A DNA stretch of 64,000 nt. Origin: Cellulophaga sp. Hel_I_12. Its GTDB lineage: Bacteria; Bacteroidota; Bacteroidia; Flavobacteriales; Flavobacteriaceae. This document shows positions 25,557-34,237 of this stretch, one piece after another. The DNA lies in contig NZ_JUHB01000001.1 of the NCBI RefSeq assembly GCF_000799565.1, positions 372,001 through 436,000 of the forward strand. Reading direction: 5' to 3'. Made by a program: the position numbers and the translations under genes. The notes beneath the pieces are model-generated. The model saw nothing but the letters and a program-made list of their open reading frames with translations, did not search any database and had not been told where the DNA came from. Position 1 is the first letter of the stretch, and each line of letters starts with the position of its first letter.

Positions 25557-25943
25557 CTACATATACTTGGTCAAAAATTTAAAAAAATCTTTTTTGAGAT
25601 CGGCATAAATAGCTCTTTGTACTTCTATTTTGTCTCTAAAATCTAAGTGTTTTTTAACTAGTGTTATATCTAAAGCATCTGCACCTGACTTTAATTGTCC
25701 AGTTATTCTTATTTCATGCACAGCTATCGTTTCTAACATATCTTCTATAACACCACCGTGAAGTATAAACTCATTTTGAAAATGTTCTAACTGTATCAGC
25801 ATTTCTTTTTTGGTGTATCTAGTGACAAGTTCACTTAATCGATTATTGAAAAACTTTAGCTCATCTTTCCAAAATAAAAGTTCTAGTTTCCAAAGCTCAT
25901 GTTCAAAGTGTAAGTTTGAATTTGATATTGTTTTTGTATTCAT
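25557..25943 (-). CDS. W/FW-family helical protein (paralogue 2 of 3)
   Basis: 128 residues, related to 24692-25090. LWKLELLFWKDELKFFNNRLSELV is followed by EHFQNEFILHGGVIEDMLETIAVHEIRITG (the Glu/His middle helix), LVKKHLDFRDKIEVQRAIYADLKKDFFKFLTKYM at the end. It lies 67 bp behind PEP synthase on the same strand without a box of its own, so it is probably co-transcribed with that enzyme. Function unknown. Confidence 0.7.
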   Translation of the reverse strand: MNTKTISNSNLHFEHELWKLELLFWKDELKFFNNRLSELVTRYTKKEMLIQLEHFQNEFILHGGVIEDMLETIAVHEIRITGQLKSGADALDITLVKKHLDFRDKIEVQRAIYADLKKDFFKFLTKYM

Positions 25944-26010
25944 TTTTATTTATTTAAGATTAAAAATATTTTGAGGCTTAATGGTTTTTATTAGTACATC
26001 TAAAATGCTA

Positions 26011-28407
26011 CTAATTACTACTCGATGCTGAGCCAAATGCTACCAAGCTATCTTCTGCATTTGTTACATTTTCAATCCCCTGTAATAATGCATCTGGATT
26101 AAAAGAAATGCTATTAATACCTTCCTGAACTAAAAATTTTGCAAACTCAGGAAAATCGCTTGGCGCCTGACCGCATAAACCTATATTTGTTTTAGTTTCA
26201 TGTGCAGATTTTATAGCTAATGAAATCATTTTTTTAGCCGCTTCATCATTCTCATCGAATAATTCACCCATAAGCTCAGAATCTCTGTCAATTCCTAATG
26301 TTAATTGGGTAAGGTCATTAGAGCCAATAGAAAAGCCATCAAATAGTTTAGCAAATTCTTTGGCTAATATAACATTACTTGGAATTTCAATCATGGTATA
26401 GATTTCAAGACCATTTTCACCTCGTTTTAGTCCATTTTCTTCCATGACAGAAAGTACTTTTTCACCTTCTGATAGTGTTCTACAAAAAGGCACCATTACT
26501 TTAAGATTTGAGAGTCCCATGGTTTCGCGCACCTTTTTTATGGCAGCACATTCTAAGGCAAAGCCTGCTTTATACAAGTCATTATAGTATCTGGAAGCAC
26601 CTCTAAAACCAAGCATAGGGTTTTCTTCATGAGGTTCAAAATTTAGGCCTCCAATTAGGTTTGCATATTCATTTGTTTTAAAATCGCTAAGTCTTACAAT
26701 AACTTCTTTTGGATAAAAGGCAGCGGCTATTGTTGCAATTCCTTCGGATAATTTATCAATGAAGTATGTTTTTTTGTTGCTATAATTTTTAGTGATTTTT
26801 TCTATTCTGTTTTTGACAGCATCATCTTTGATGCCTTCAAAATTAACTAGTGCCATAGGGTGAATTTGTACTAGATGTGTAATAATAAACTCCATACGTA
26901 ATAATCCAACACCATTATTCGGATAAAACGAAAGTTGAAATGCATTTTCAGGATCAGCAAGAATCAATTTAACTTCAGTACGTGGCATTCGAATCCCTGA
27001 AAAATTAATTTGTTTTTCTTGGTACGCTAGTTTACCCTCATAAATATACCCAGTTTTTCCTTCTGCGCATGACATGGTAATTGTTTGGCCGTTTTTTAGT
27101 ACCGCCGTAGCATTACCGCAGCCTACAATGGCAGGAACTCCTAATTCGCGAGCTACAATTGCAGCATGACTGGTTCTACCGCCCTTATTCGTGATAATAC
27201 CTCCAACTTGTTTTAGTAATGGATCCCAATCGGGAGTAATAGTATCAGTGACAATTACCGTGTCTGTAGTTAAATCTTTAGCTTCTTTTGGACTGCTCAA
27301 TAAAACAACTTGACCAACCTTTATTTTAGAACCTATGGCATTGCCTTGTGACAAGCTCTTTCCTTTTTCTACTACTTTATACTCAATATGTATATTTTTA
27401 TTTTTACTGTGGTGCACCGTTTCTGGGCGAGCTTGAGTAATAAAGAGTTCATTAGAAATTCCATCTTTTGCCCACTCAATATCCATGGGTTTGTCGTAAT
27501 GTTCTTCAATAAGTAATGCCCATGTTGATAAAACTTTAACTTCTTCATCATTCAATACAAACTGATTTTGTTTTTCAATGGGAGTGTCAATATTTATTGT
27601 GGTCATTTTATCTTCTTTGCCACCGTAAATCATGGTTAATTTTTTATCAGCTAACTTTTTTTGTAGAATAGGGTAGTGGTTGGTTTTTAGGCTTGGCTTA
27701 AAAATATAAAATTCATCAGGATTTACAGTTCCTTGCACTATATTTTCTCCTAAACCCCACACCCCAGATAGTAAAATAACATTTTCAAAACCCGATTCTG
27801 GTTCTATAGTAAAACCAACACCAGAACACCCTTTATCTGAACGTACCATTAATTGCACACCAACTGATAAGGCAATATCTTCATGTTTAAAACCCTTATC
27901 TTCTCGGTATTTAATAGCACGATTGGTATAGAGTGAGGCAAAGCATTTTTTTACAGCCCCTAAGACAGCCTCTTTTCCTTCTATGTTCAAATAGGTATCA
28001 TGTTGACCTGCAAAACTTGCATCAGGAAGATCTTCTGCAGTGGCACTACTCCTTACGGCAACAGCTACGTTCGTGTCTCCACACAAGTTTTTATAGGCAT
28101 CGGTAATAGCCTTATTAAATTCTGTTGAGAATTCGCTTTTAAGAATTAAGTGTCTCGCACGTTCTCCGATCAATGTTAAATTTTGATACTGTTTTTTATC
28201 TAAGCCATTAATGATGTTTTCTAATGCTTCTTGTATCTTATTTTCTTTGAGAAAACTCCAAAAAGCAAATGAAGTAGTTGCAAAACCATTAGGAATACGA
28301 ACACCTTTAGTCGTCAATTGGTTGTACATTTCTCCTAGTGATGCATTTTTTCCACCAACCTGACTAATATCGTGGATACTAATGGTACTAAACGTTTTAA
28401 TAAGCAT
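26011..28407 (-). CDS. ppsA: Phosphoenolpyruvate synthase
   Basis: About 798 residues from the ATG at 28407, close to the family's ~790. The N-terminal ATP-grasp domain begins VGGKNASLGEM and contains VRSSATAEDLPDASFAGQ; the phospho-His swivelling domain has GGRTSHAAIVARELGVPAIVG (His in TSHA); the C-terminal PEP/pyruvate TIM barrel has GFRGASRYY, EIPSNV, FSIGSNDLTQLTLG and the catalytic Cys in IGLCGQAPSD. It makes PEP from pyruvate + ATP (gluconeogenesis). The longer ATG at 28467 lies inside the FNR-like box, so 28407 is preferred. Its C-terminal W/FW-family neighbour follows 67 bp on. Confidence 0.93.
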   Translation of the reverse strand: MLIKTFSTISIHDISQVGGKNASLGEMYNQLTTKGVRIPNGFATTSFAFWSFLKENKIQEALENIINGLDKKQYQNLTLIGERARHLILKSEFSTEFNKAITDAYKNLCGDTNVAVAVRSSATAEDLPDASFAGQHDTYLNIEGKEAVLGAVKKCFASLYTNRAIKYREDKGFKHEDIALSVGVQLMVRSDKGCSGVGFTIEPESGFENVILLSGVWGLGENIVQGTVNPDEFYIFKPSLKTNHYPILQKKLADKKLTMIYGGKEDKMTTINIDTPIEKQNQFVLNDEEVKVLSTWALLIEEHYDKPMDIEWAKDGISNELFITQARPETVHHSKNKNIHIEYKVVEKGKSLSQGNAIGSKIKVGQVVLLSSPKEAKDLTTDTVIVTDTITPDWDPLLKQVGGIITNKGGRTSHAAIVARELGVPAIVGCGNATAVLKNGQTITMSCAEGKTGYIYEGKLAYQEKQINFSGIRMPRTEVKLILADPENAFQLSFYPNNGVGLLRMEFIITHLVQIHPMALVNFEGIKDDAVKNRIEKITKNYSNKKTYFIDKLSEGIATIAAAFYPKEVIVRLSDFKTNEYANLIGGLNFEPHEENPMLGFRGASRYYNDLYKAGFALECAAIKKVRETMGLSNLKVMVPFCRTLSEGEKVLSVMEENGLKRGENGLEIYTMIEIPSNVILAKEFAKLFDGFSIGSNDLTQLTLGIDRDSELMGELFDENDEAAKKMISLAIKSAHETKTNIGLCGQAPSDFPEFAKFLVQEGINSISFNPDALLQGIENVTNAEDSLVAFGSASSSN

Positions 28408-28430
28408 CTTCTCTAAATTTAATGATGTTT

Positions 28431-28473
28431 CAAAAGTAATGCTGCTTATTGCTAAAACCAATGACATACATCA
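28431..28473 (-). promoter_or_regulatory. FNR-like box + -7 element for ppsA
   Basis: TGACATACATCA lies at 28462-28473 and TACTTTTG (perfect), leftward, at 28438-28431. The element lies downstream of the ATG at 28467, so translation must begin at 28407. Confidence 0.85.
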
Positions 28474-29066
28474 GTCTATATATTTTCTTAAGCTCTTTGT
28501 TTGCTTTTTATTTCATTACTATTTATGTGGTATACTATAGGAGTACAATCCGTATTTATTTTACCTAAAAAGTAGTTATTAACTTTTGGCGGTACCTTTT
28601 CTTTTTTGAGAAGTAGATTTTTTACTACTTTTTAAAATACAAAGTAGGTGTTTTGCATTTATGGCACTTAATGCCGTGAATTCTCTAAATAATTAAACTG
28701 ATTTGCACTAATCTAAAGCACAAATCTTATGGACCTATAAAAAACAATGTTATTTTTTAGCATAGCCTCAATCTTATTAACCGTACCCGAGTAGGTCACG
28801 ATGCCATGATGCCTGGCATCATATAAATTGGTAATTGGAATTATACCTGAATTGCCTTGTGAGATATATGCGATACCACATATATAATTTCCCCTTAAAG
28901 CTTAAGGCTAAAGCATGTTTGAATTACAGTCCCGATATAGCTTCTTTTGGGAAACCTGTAGTACCTAATAGAGTCTTCCGGATTGGGTATTTATAATAAT
29001 TATAGTACATCTAGTAATATAGCAAACCATTTAAAATAATAATAATCATGGCAGGTTTTATGCCCA
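28474..29066. other. Intergenic stretch with probable decayed coding remnants
   Basis: About 590 bp with no intact gene. On the minus strand, 28713-28901 is open for about 62 codons without a good start and includes protein-like text (CGIAYISQGNSGI, YDARHHGIVTYSGTVNKIEAM); upstream of it, near 28925-28990, another frame reads LLGTTGFPKEAISGL before a stop. This looks like one decayed gene, but I cannot name the family. Nothing else is evident. Confidence 0.3.
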
Positions 29067-29109
29067 TGACTTGAATCATTTTGTAAAGCAATATGCTGAT
29101 GTACATTTA
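29067..29109 (+). promoter_or_regulatory. FNR-like box + -7 element for W/FW-family operon
   Basis: TGACTTGAATCA lies at 29067-29078 and TACATTTA at 29102-29109, again 23 bp apart. Confidence 0.8.
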
Positions 29110-29126
29110 TAGTACAACTATAAATT

Positions 29127-29576
29127 ATGAGTACTGAAAAAAATACAGCTAAAAAAAATCTTGATAAAAATGAGCTTTGGTACCCATGGTTTGTACTAAC
29201 GAATCATTGGAAATCTGATGTGGAATTTTATCGGGAGGATCTTCGTTTTTTATTACACCTTATGAGTACGTATGCTATATGGATTAGTAAATCAGAAAAT
29301 GTAAAAATGGTAGAAGAATTAAAAAATAAGCTCCTTCATTTAAAAGCAATAACTAAAAATTTAATCACTAAAATAAGTACATACAACCTTCAATTGGGTT
29401 ATTTGGTTGAGGGCTCTTTCAAGATGGACGCTGAAACAATTAAAACAGATCATGAGCACTTAGCTACTGAATTAGTTGAATTTGTTAAACAATTTCGTAA
29501 AAACAGGAAGGAGGTATTTGCCACATCCAAATACATAATAAATGATGAAGAATTAACACACATACTATATTCTTAA
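29127..29576 (+). CDS. W/FW-family helical protein (paralogue 3 of 3)
   Basis: 149 residues, the most divergent of the three. LWYPWFVLTNHWKSDVEFYREDLRFLLHLM aligns with the W...FW.DE.KFF motif of the others; then come a Lys-rich helix (EELKNKLLHLKAITKNLITKIS), a HEHLATELVEFVKQF helix and a short tail. First gene of a three-gene unit (10-bp spacer, then a 4-bp overlap) under its own FNR-like box. Three members in 5 kb, each under or beside such a box, point to a stress-specific family. Confidence 0.68.
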   Translation: MSTEKNTAKKNLDKNELWYPWFVLTNHWKSDVEFYREDLRFLLHLMSTYAIWISKSENVKMVEELKNKLLHLKAITKNLITKISTYNLQLGYLVEGSFKMDAETIKTDHEHLATELVEFVKQFRKNRKEVFATSKYIINDEELTHILYS

Positions 29577-29586
29577 AACTTTAATT

Positions 29587-29805
29587 ATGAAAAAATTTCA
29601 TCAAATATTAGAGGATATTACGCGTGTCACAAGCGTTATAGAAACTAAATATCCTGAGCTTTATCAATTCTTAGATGAAAACCCAATAACTATTCCATCG
29701 TTTGTTCATCCCAATTTGGACATCACCATTCTTGAAGATTATTTCGACGATTTAAATGAGCTTCTAAAACATCATTTAGAAACACGTAAAACAAAAATGG
29801 TATGA
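29587..29805 (+). CDS. Small acidic protein of unknown function
   Basis: 72 residues. A helical N-terminus (FHQILEDITRVTSVIETKYPELYQFLDENP) is followed by a hydrophobic/acidic C-terminus (LDITILEDYFDDLNELLKHHLETRKTKM). No motif recognised. Its stop overlaps the next start (ATGA), so it is translationally coupled to the membrane-anchored protein that follows. Confidence 0.65.
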   Translation: MKKFHQILEDITRVTSVIETKYPELYQFLDENPITIPSFVHPNLDITILEDYFDDLNELLKHHLETRKTKMV

Positions 29806-30317
29806 AAGTATTAAAAAAAATTCTGTGGCTATTTTTAAGCTTAATGATTTTATTTTTGATTTTTCTCTTTTGGTATCAAAACAAATATTCAATGGATGTT
29901 GTTGAACCCTATCAAGTGAACTCTCCTCAGCTAAAAAAAACATTACTAATAGCAAGTCAAGGAAGTCATTTTAAGAATAAAGTAACTTCGGGAATAGTGG
30001 ACAATTACAAAACCGATTCACTTTTTATTCATGTCATCGATGTAAGTTCTTTGGATACCATTAAGGTGAAGGATTATAATGCCCTATTAATTTTACATAC
30101 TTGGGAAACTTGGAATCCTCCAGTATCTGTTGAAAAATTTATTAAACGTACAAAAAAAGATGCTTCTAAAATTGTAGTTTTTACAACGTCAGGAGATGGT
30201 AATTATAAAATGGATGGGGTAGATGCCATCACAGGAGAATCCAAATTAGCAGATGTGCCCTTATATATCGATAAAGTTACAGCTAAGTTAAACCCCATTT
30301 TGAAGCTTGAAAAGTAA
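29802..30317 (+). CDS. Membrane-anchored flavodoxin-like protein
   Basis: 171 residues. One N-terminal membrane helix (ILWLFLSLMILFLIFLFWY, about 6-26) is followed by an alpha/beta domain facing outward: LLIASQGSHFKNKVTSGIVDNY (a flavodoxin-like first loop), FIHVIDVSSL, YNALLILHTWETWNPP and KIVVFTTSGDGNYKM. The order of strands and loops resembles flavodoxin folds, but the FMN-binding T-x-T-x-x-T loop is absent, so cofactor binding is uncertain. Last gene of the 29127 unit; it ends 8 bp from the converging mlaD gene. Confidence 0.6.
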   Translation: MKVLKKILWLFLSLMILFLIFLFWYQNKYSMDVVEPYQVNSPQLKKTLLIASQGSHFKNKVTSGIVDNYKTDSLFIHVIDVSSLDTIKVKDYNALLILHTWETWNPPVSVEKFIKRTKKDASKIVVFTTSGDGNYKMDGVDAITGESKLADVPLYIDKVTAKLNPILKLEK

Positions 30318-30325
30318 ATTTATTT

Positions 30326-31306
30326 TTAGTTTTTTTCTTCTTTTTTTGCTTTTCGTTCTTGTTTTCTAAAATAACCTCTCGTTAGAAAATTGTGTTTTAA
30401 AGCTTCCATGTTTTCATTAAAACGTGCTGTTCCTTGTTCCACATTAAGCATTGTTTTTTCTAATTGTTGTACGAATGTAGAATCTTTAGAAACGTAGTTT
30501 ATCAATCCATTACCTTCTTTCATACCGCTAATTAAAGAATTCAAATCTTGTGAAATCTTATGTATTTCTACACTAGATAATTCTAAATTTTTGATGCTAT
30601 TTCGCATGTTTCCAGCAGTAATAGTATCTGAAAGTAACACACCGGCAGTACTTTCATCAAAATCTATATTTTTAATAATCGCATTGAATTCAGCAATGCT
30701 AGCGTTCGCTTGGATACTTGTATTTTTTAAATTGATAATTGTTTGATGCAGGTTATTTGCCATCACTGTATCATTAAGTAAGCTACCGAAAGTACCTTTT
30801 CCTTGTGTTAATGATTTTGTTACTTTCAACAAATCAGCAGTTAATAAAGCTGCATTTTCATTGGTTGTGTTCAAGGTGTTCATCATATCTTGAGTGGCCA
30901 CCTTACTGTAAGCGTTGAGTTCATCATCTGGTTGTATCAAGCGCTCTTCTTCTACACCAGGGATTATATTTATAAGCATGCTGCCCACTAATCCGTCAGA
31001 ACCAATAGAAGCAATAGCACTCTTTTTAATATGTTTTAGCATTTTATTATCAATAATCATATGCACTTTTATGGTGGTGTCATTAATCATTTCTATTTTC
31101 TTTACTGTGCCTACGTTAATGCCAGAGAAACGCACATTATTTCCATTTTGGAGTCCGTTAGCATTTTTAAATACCGTACTTACCGAAAAAGTTTTTCCAA
31201 ACATATTCTGTCGGTTCCCAATCAAATAAGCGGCGAGAACCAATAGTAAAGTGCCAAGAACCACAAAAATGCCTAATTTCAGATTTTCTAATTTTGTTTT
31301 TGCCAT
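30326..31306 (-). CDS. mlaD: MlaD/MCE-family periplasmic lipid-binding protein
   Basis: 326 residues. One N-terminal anchor (LGIFVVLGTLLLVLAAYLIG, about 10-29) is followed by the MCE domain (about 38-115: FSVSTVFKNANGLQNGNNVRFSGINVGTVKKIEM, then the conserved strand ASIGSDGLVGSMLINI) and a long helical tail with repeats of the type LLSDTITAGNMRNSIKNLE, as in Bacteroidota MlaD/Mce proteins. It forms the ring that carries phospholipids across the periplasm. Third gene of mlaE-mlaF-mlaD, 4 bp after mlaF. Confidence 0.9.
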   Translation of the reverse strand: MAKTKLENLKLGIFVVLGTLLLVLAAYLIGNRQNMFGKTFSVSTVFKNANGLQNGNNVRFSGINVGTVKKIEMINDTTIKVHMIIDNKMLKHIKKSAIASIGSDGLVGSMLINIIPGVEEERLIQPDDELNAYSKVATQDMMNTLNTTNENAALLTADLLKVTKSLTQGKGTFGSLLNDTVMANNLHQTIINLKNTSIQANASIAEFNAIIKNIDFDESTAGVLLSDTITAGNMRNSIKNLELSSVEIHKISQDLNSLISGMKEGNGLINYVSKDSTFVQQLEKTMLNVEQGTARFNENMEALKHNFLTRGYFRKQERKAKKEEKN

Positions 31307-31310
31307 ACTA

Positions 31311-32093
31311 TTATTTTTTAAAGAAAGCTTCTACCTTCGGGTCTTTATGTGCTGATAATTCAGCATAAGTGCCTTCTGCATAATTTAATCCGTCTACCAA
31401 TAAAATCATTCGCTCTGAAATTACTCGTGCGCAATCTACATCGTGTGTTATTATTAATGATGACGTACCGTATTTCTTTTGGATACTGCGCATCAACTCA
31501 ATAATCTCTTTTGATGTAATTGGGTCTAAACCACTGGTAGGTTCATCATACAAAATTACTTTTGGTTTTAGAATAAGAGTTCTCGCCAGCGCAACACGTC
31601 TTTTCATCCCACCAGAAAGTTCCACCGGCATTAAATCTATGGCATGTGCCAAACCTACATTTTCTAAAGCCTCCAGAACCAAAGGCGTAGTGTCAGCTAT
31701 ATCACCTAGTTTTCCCTTATGCCTACGCATTGGAAATTCTAAATTTTCTCGAACCGTCATAGAATCATACAATGCACTACCTTGAAAAAGGAAACCTATT
31801 TCTGAGCGCAATTCATCTAAAGTTTTCTGATCTAAAGTGGCTATTTCTTTGCCTAAAACTTCAATATAACCAGAATCAGGTTCCATAAGCCCTATCAAAC
31901 ATTTTATCATTACTGATTTTCCAGAGCCCGATTTTCCCATGATTACCAAATTCTCTCCTTTGTGTAGGGTTAAATTAAAACCATCTAAAACAACGTTATC
32001 ACCAAACCTTTTACTTAGATTTTTAATAGCAATGACTACCTCGCGTTCATCGATGCTGTCATTTGCTTGTATGCGTTTTGTTTTAGCTTCCAT
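31311..32093 (-). CDS. mlaF: MlaF-type ABC transporter ATPase
   Basis: About 260 residues from MEAKTKR (32093). The frame is open to 32144, but that would overlap mlaE's end and add a spurious hydrophobic N-terminus. Walker A is MGKSGSGKSVM, the signature LSGGMKRRVALAR, Walker B VILYDEPTSGLDP and the H-loop ITHDV; these are typical of MlaF/Ttg2A ATPases. It powers lipid trafficking with MlaE and MlaD. It starts 1 bp after the mlaE stop. Confidence 0.9.
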   Translation of the reverse strand: MEAKTKRIQANDSIDEREVVIAIKNLSKRFGDNVVLDGFNLTLHKGENLVIMGKSGSGKSVMIKCLIGLMEPDSGYIEVLGKEIATLDQKTLDELRSEIGFLFQGSALYDSMTVRENLEFPMRRHKGKLGDIADTTPLVLEALENVGLAHAIDLMPVELSGGMKRRVALARTLILKPKVILYDEPTSGLDPITSKEIIELMRSIQKKYGTSSLIITHDVDCARVISERMILLVDGLNYAEGTYAELSAHKDPKVEAFFKK

Positions 32094-32094
32094 A

Positions 32095-32877
32095 TTATAG
32101 TTCATAAAAAATATCAGTAACGAAAACGGCAATAAAATCAACAATAAAAAGCAGTAAAGATGCCATTACTACGGCTGTATTTGCCGCAATACCCACGCCT
32201 GCAGTTCCTTTACTTGAGAAATACCCTTTAAAACAACCCACAAGCCCAATCACAAAACCAAATAAGAACGATTTTATCGTAGCGGGAATTAAATCGCCAA
32301 AAGTTAAAGCATCAAATACAGTATTGAAGTACAGCAGAAAGGAAACATCACCCTTTAAATTCTCCACTAGTGCTGAACCATATAAAGCAATTAAATCGCC
32401 AAAAATTACTAATAACGGCAACATTAAGGTCGTTGCTACTATTCGAGTGACGACTAAATATTTAAACGGATTGGTACCTGAAACTTCCATAGCATCTATT
32501 TGTTCAGTAACGCGCATGGAACCTAATTCTGCACCTATGCCCGATGCAATGCGCCCAGCACAAATTAAAGCTGTTATTACCGGGCCAATTTCTCTCACAA
32601 TAGAAATACCTACCATATTAGGCATCCAAGAGACGGCTCCAAATTGAAGTAAAGTGGGTCGTGATTGTAGCGTAAGTACCAAACCAATAATGAATCCTGT
32701 GATTGCCACTAATAATAAAGACCGAACGCCTATTTGATAACATTGACGTAACAGTTCTTTAAATTCATAGGGAGGTTTGAGTACTTCTTTAAAAAAACGA
32801 CCTGCGAAATGAGACAATTCACCAACTTCTATAAAGAATTGCTTTATTTTATACGTCATTTCGTATACCAAAGGCAT
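32095..32877 (-). CDS. mlaE: MlaE-type ABC transporter permease
   Basis: 260 residues, five to six membrane segments. The family signature is clear: TGFIIGLVLTLQSRPTL, LGAVSWMPNMVGISIVREIGPV, the ICAGRIASGIGAELGSMRVTEQIDAMEVSGTNP block and FGFVIGLVGCFKGYF. First gene of the mlaEFD unit, read leftward from an FNR-like box 55 bp upstream. No mlaA/B/C genes are seen nearby, as usual in this phylum. It maintains outer-membrane lipid asymmetry. Confidence 0.92.
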   Translation of the reverse strand: MPLVYEMTYKIKQFFIEVGELSHFAGRFFKEVLKPPYEFKELLRQCYQIGVRSLLLVAITGFIIGLVLTLQSRPTLLQFGAVSWMPNMVGISIVREIGPVITALICAGRIASGIGAELGSMRVTEQIDAMEVSGTNPFKYLVVTRIVATTLMLPLLVIFGDLIALYGSALVENLKGDVSFLLYFNTVFDALTFGDLIPATIKSFLFGFVIGLVGCFKGYFSSKGTAGVGIAANTAVVMASLLLFIVDFIAVFVTDIFYEL

Positions 32878-32900
32878 TTTATTTTATTATTTAATTCAAT

Positions 32901-32943
32901 CAAATATAGTTTAGGTTTGATAGATTAAAAATGACCAATATCA
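32901..32943 (-). promoter_or_regulatory. FNR-like box + -7 element for mlaEFD
   Basis: TGACCAATATCA lies at 32932-32943 and TATATTTG (perfect), leftward, at 32908-32901. The leader to the mlaE ATG is short, about 20 nt. Confidence 0.85.
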
Positions 32944-33005
32944 TGAACTAGAAATTAAACATCTTTAGAAATAAGAAGTCTGAATTTAAAAAATTACTAC
33001 GGGTA

Positions 33006-33048
33006 TGATTAAAGTCATATGTTCCAATAAATGGGACTACTATTTTTG
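33006..33048 (+). promoter_or_regulatory. FNR-like box + -7 element for L,D-transpeptidase
   Basis: TGATTAAAGTCA lies at 33006-33017 and TATTTTTG (perfect) at 33041-33048, with the 23-bp gap. The box is 88 bp from the ATG, the longest leader of the set. Confidence 0.82.
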
Positions 33049-33104
33049 AACAATGCTGATCATCTAACGAAAGACCACTTTAAATTGTATAAAAAAAGCA
33101 CTTC

Positions 33105-34046
33105 ATGACAAATAGGAATACAAGATATAAACTTTACTTATTTTTTATTTTATGTCTTTATGTATCCTGTAAAGAGAGTAATTTAAATGGGATAAAAAAT
33201 AAGGGTACACGTACTGAAATTATAAACGACACTGTAAATATTGAAGTAATACCAAAAAGTGTGGAAGTGTCTCGTGATATAAGGATCAGGGATTATTTTA
33301 TGTATATGGATTCATTGGTGCATCATTATGATACTTTAGTTCCTTATTCTTTTTCTGAGCATCTTTTAGTTCGTTACAATCCATGGATTATAGACACACT
33401 TGCAAATACTGACTATTACCGCATGGCAGCTCGTGATTCATTTATTTACGATCAGCGTAACATGGTTGTTTTAGCTAAAGGGAATATCTTACACATACCA
33501 GATTCTTTATCAGCTTGTAAATTACTGCAACAATTTGAGGACACAGAAATTGATGTAAATATACCTGAATACAAACTCAGACTATTTCAAGATTCTACCT
33601 TAAAATATACATTTCCCGTTCGTGTGGGTCAAGATAGAAAACGTTTTCTTGCTTTTGGCAATAGAGAAACAGATTTACGTACAAAAGAGGGGAAGGGTTC
33701 TATTATAAAGCATGTAAAAAATCCAGATTTTTATAATCCAGTGGATGGTAAACAATTTTATCTTACCAAAAGAGATGATGGCAACACAACATTAATGCCT
33801 CAGATTCCTTGGATAGAAACACAAATAAATGGCCTTAGAAACGGTCAAATGATTCACCCAACGACCAATCCTAAAACTTTAGAAAAGGCATATTCTAATG
33901 GCTGTATTGGAACAAAAGAAGCAGATGCCTGGATTATCTATTATTACGCTCCACTAGGTACTAAAATTACAATTCGCTATGATTTAAATACCTACGAAGA
34001 GGGTAGGGTTGTAAATATTCTAAAAGATATTTATAAGAAAGAATAG
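33105..34046 (+). CDS. L,D-transpeptidase (YkuD) lipoprotein
   Basis: 313 residues. A lipoprotein-type signal (LYLFFILCLYVSC; Cys about 22) is followed by a linker and the YkuD domain in the C-terminal half (about 160-310): YKLRLFQDSTLKYTFPVRVGQ at its start and the active site MIHPTTNP...YSNGCIGTKEADAW, the HxxxxN...S-x-G-C-x pattern with catalytic Cys. It links peptidoglycan or attaches proteins to it by 3-3 bonds, a beta-lactam-insensitive cross-link favoured in stationary phase. Monocistronic, last gene of the island. Confidence 0.87.
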   Translation: MTNRNTRYKLYLFFILCLYVSCKESNLNGIKNKGTRTEIINDTVNIEVIPKSVEVSRDIRIRDYFMYMDSLVHHYDTLVPYSFSEHLLVRYNPWIIDTLANTDYYRMAARDSFIYDQRNMVVLAKGNILHIPDSLSACKLLQQFEDTEIDVNIPEYKLRLFQDSTLKYTFPVRVGQDRKRFLAFGNRETDLRTKEGKGSIIKHVKNPDFYNPVDGKQFYLTKRDDGNTTLMPQIPWIETQINGLRNGQMIHPTTNPKTLEKAYSNGCIGTKEADAWIIYYYAPLGTKITIRYDLNTYEEGRVVNILKDIYKKE

Positions 34047-34237
34047 TAAAGCTGCTCAAGAATTTGGAACATTCTTTTCAGTACCTATTTTTAGGTGTTT
34101 TTTTGAGAGATTCCGTACATCATAAATCGCCCCCTTGTTTTCAATATTAATATATAAATCTGGAAGAAGCCGAATTAGTTTTTCTGTTTTTGTACATCCT
34201 ATTTAAAATTATGTAGCCTTTATTCCGGACGGGTCAA

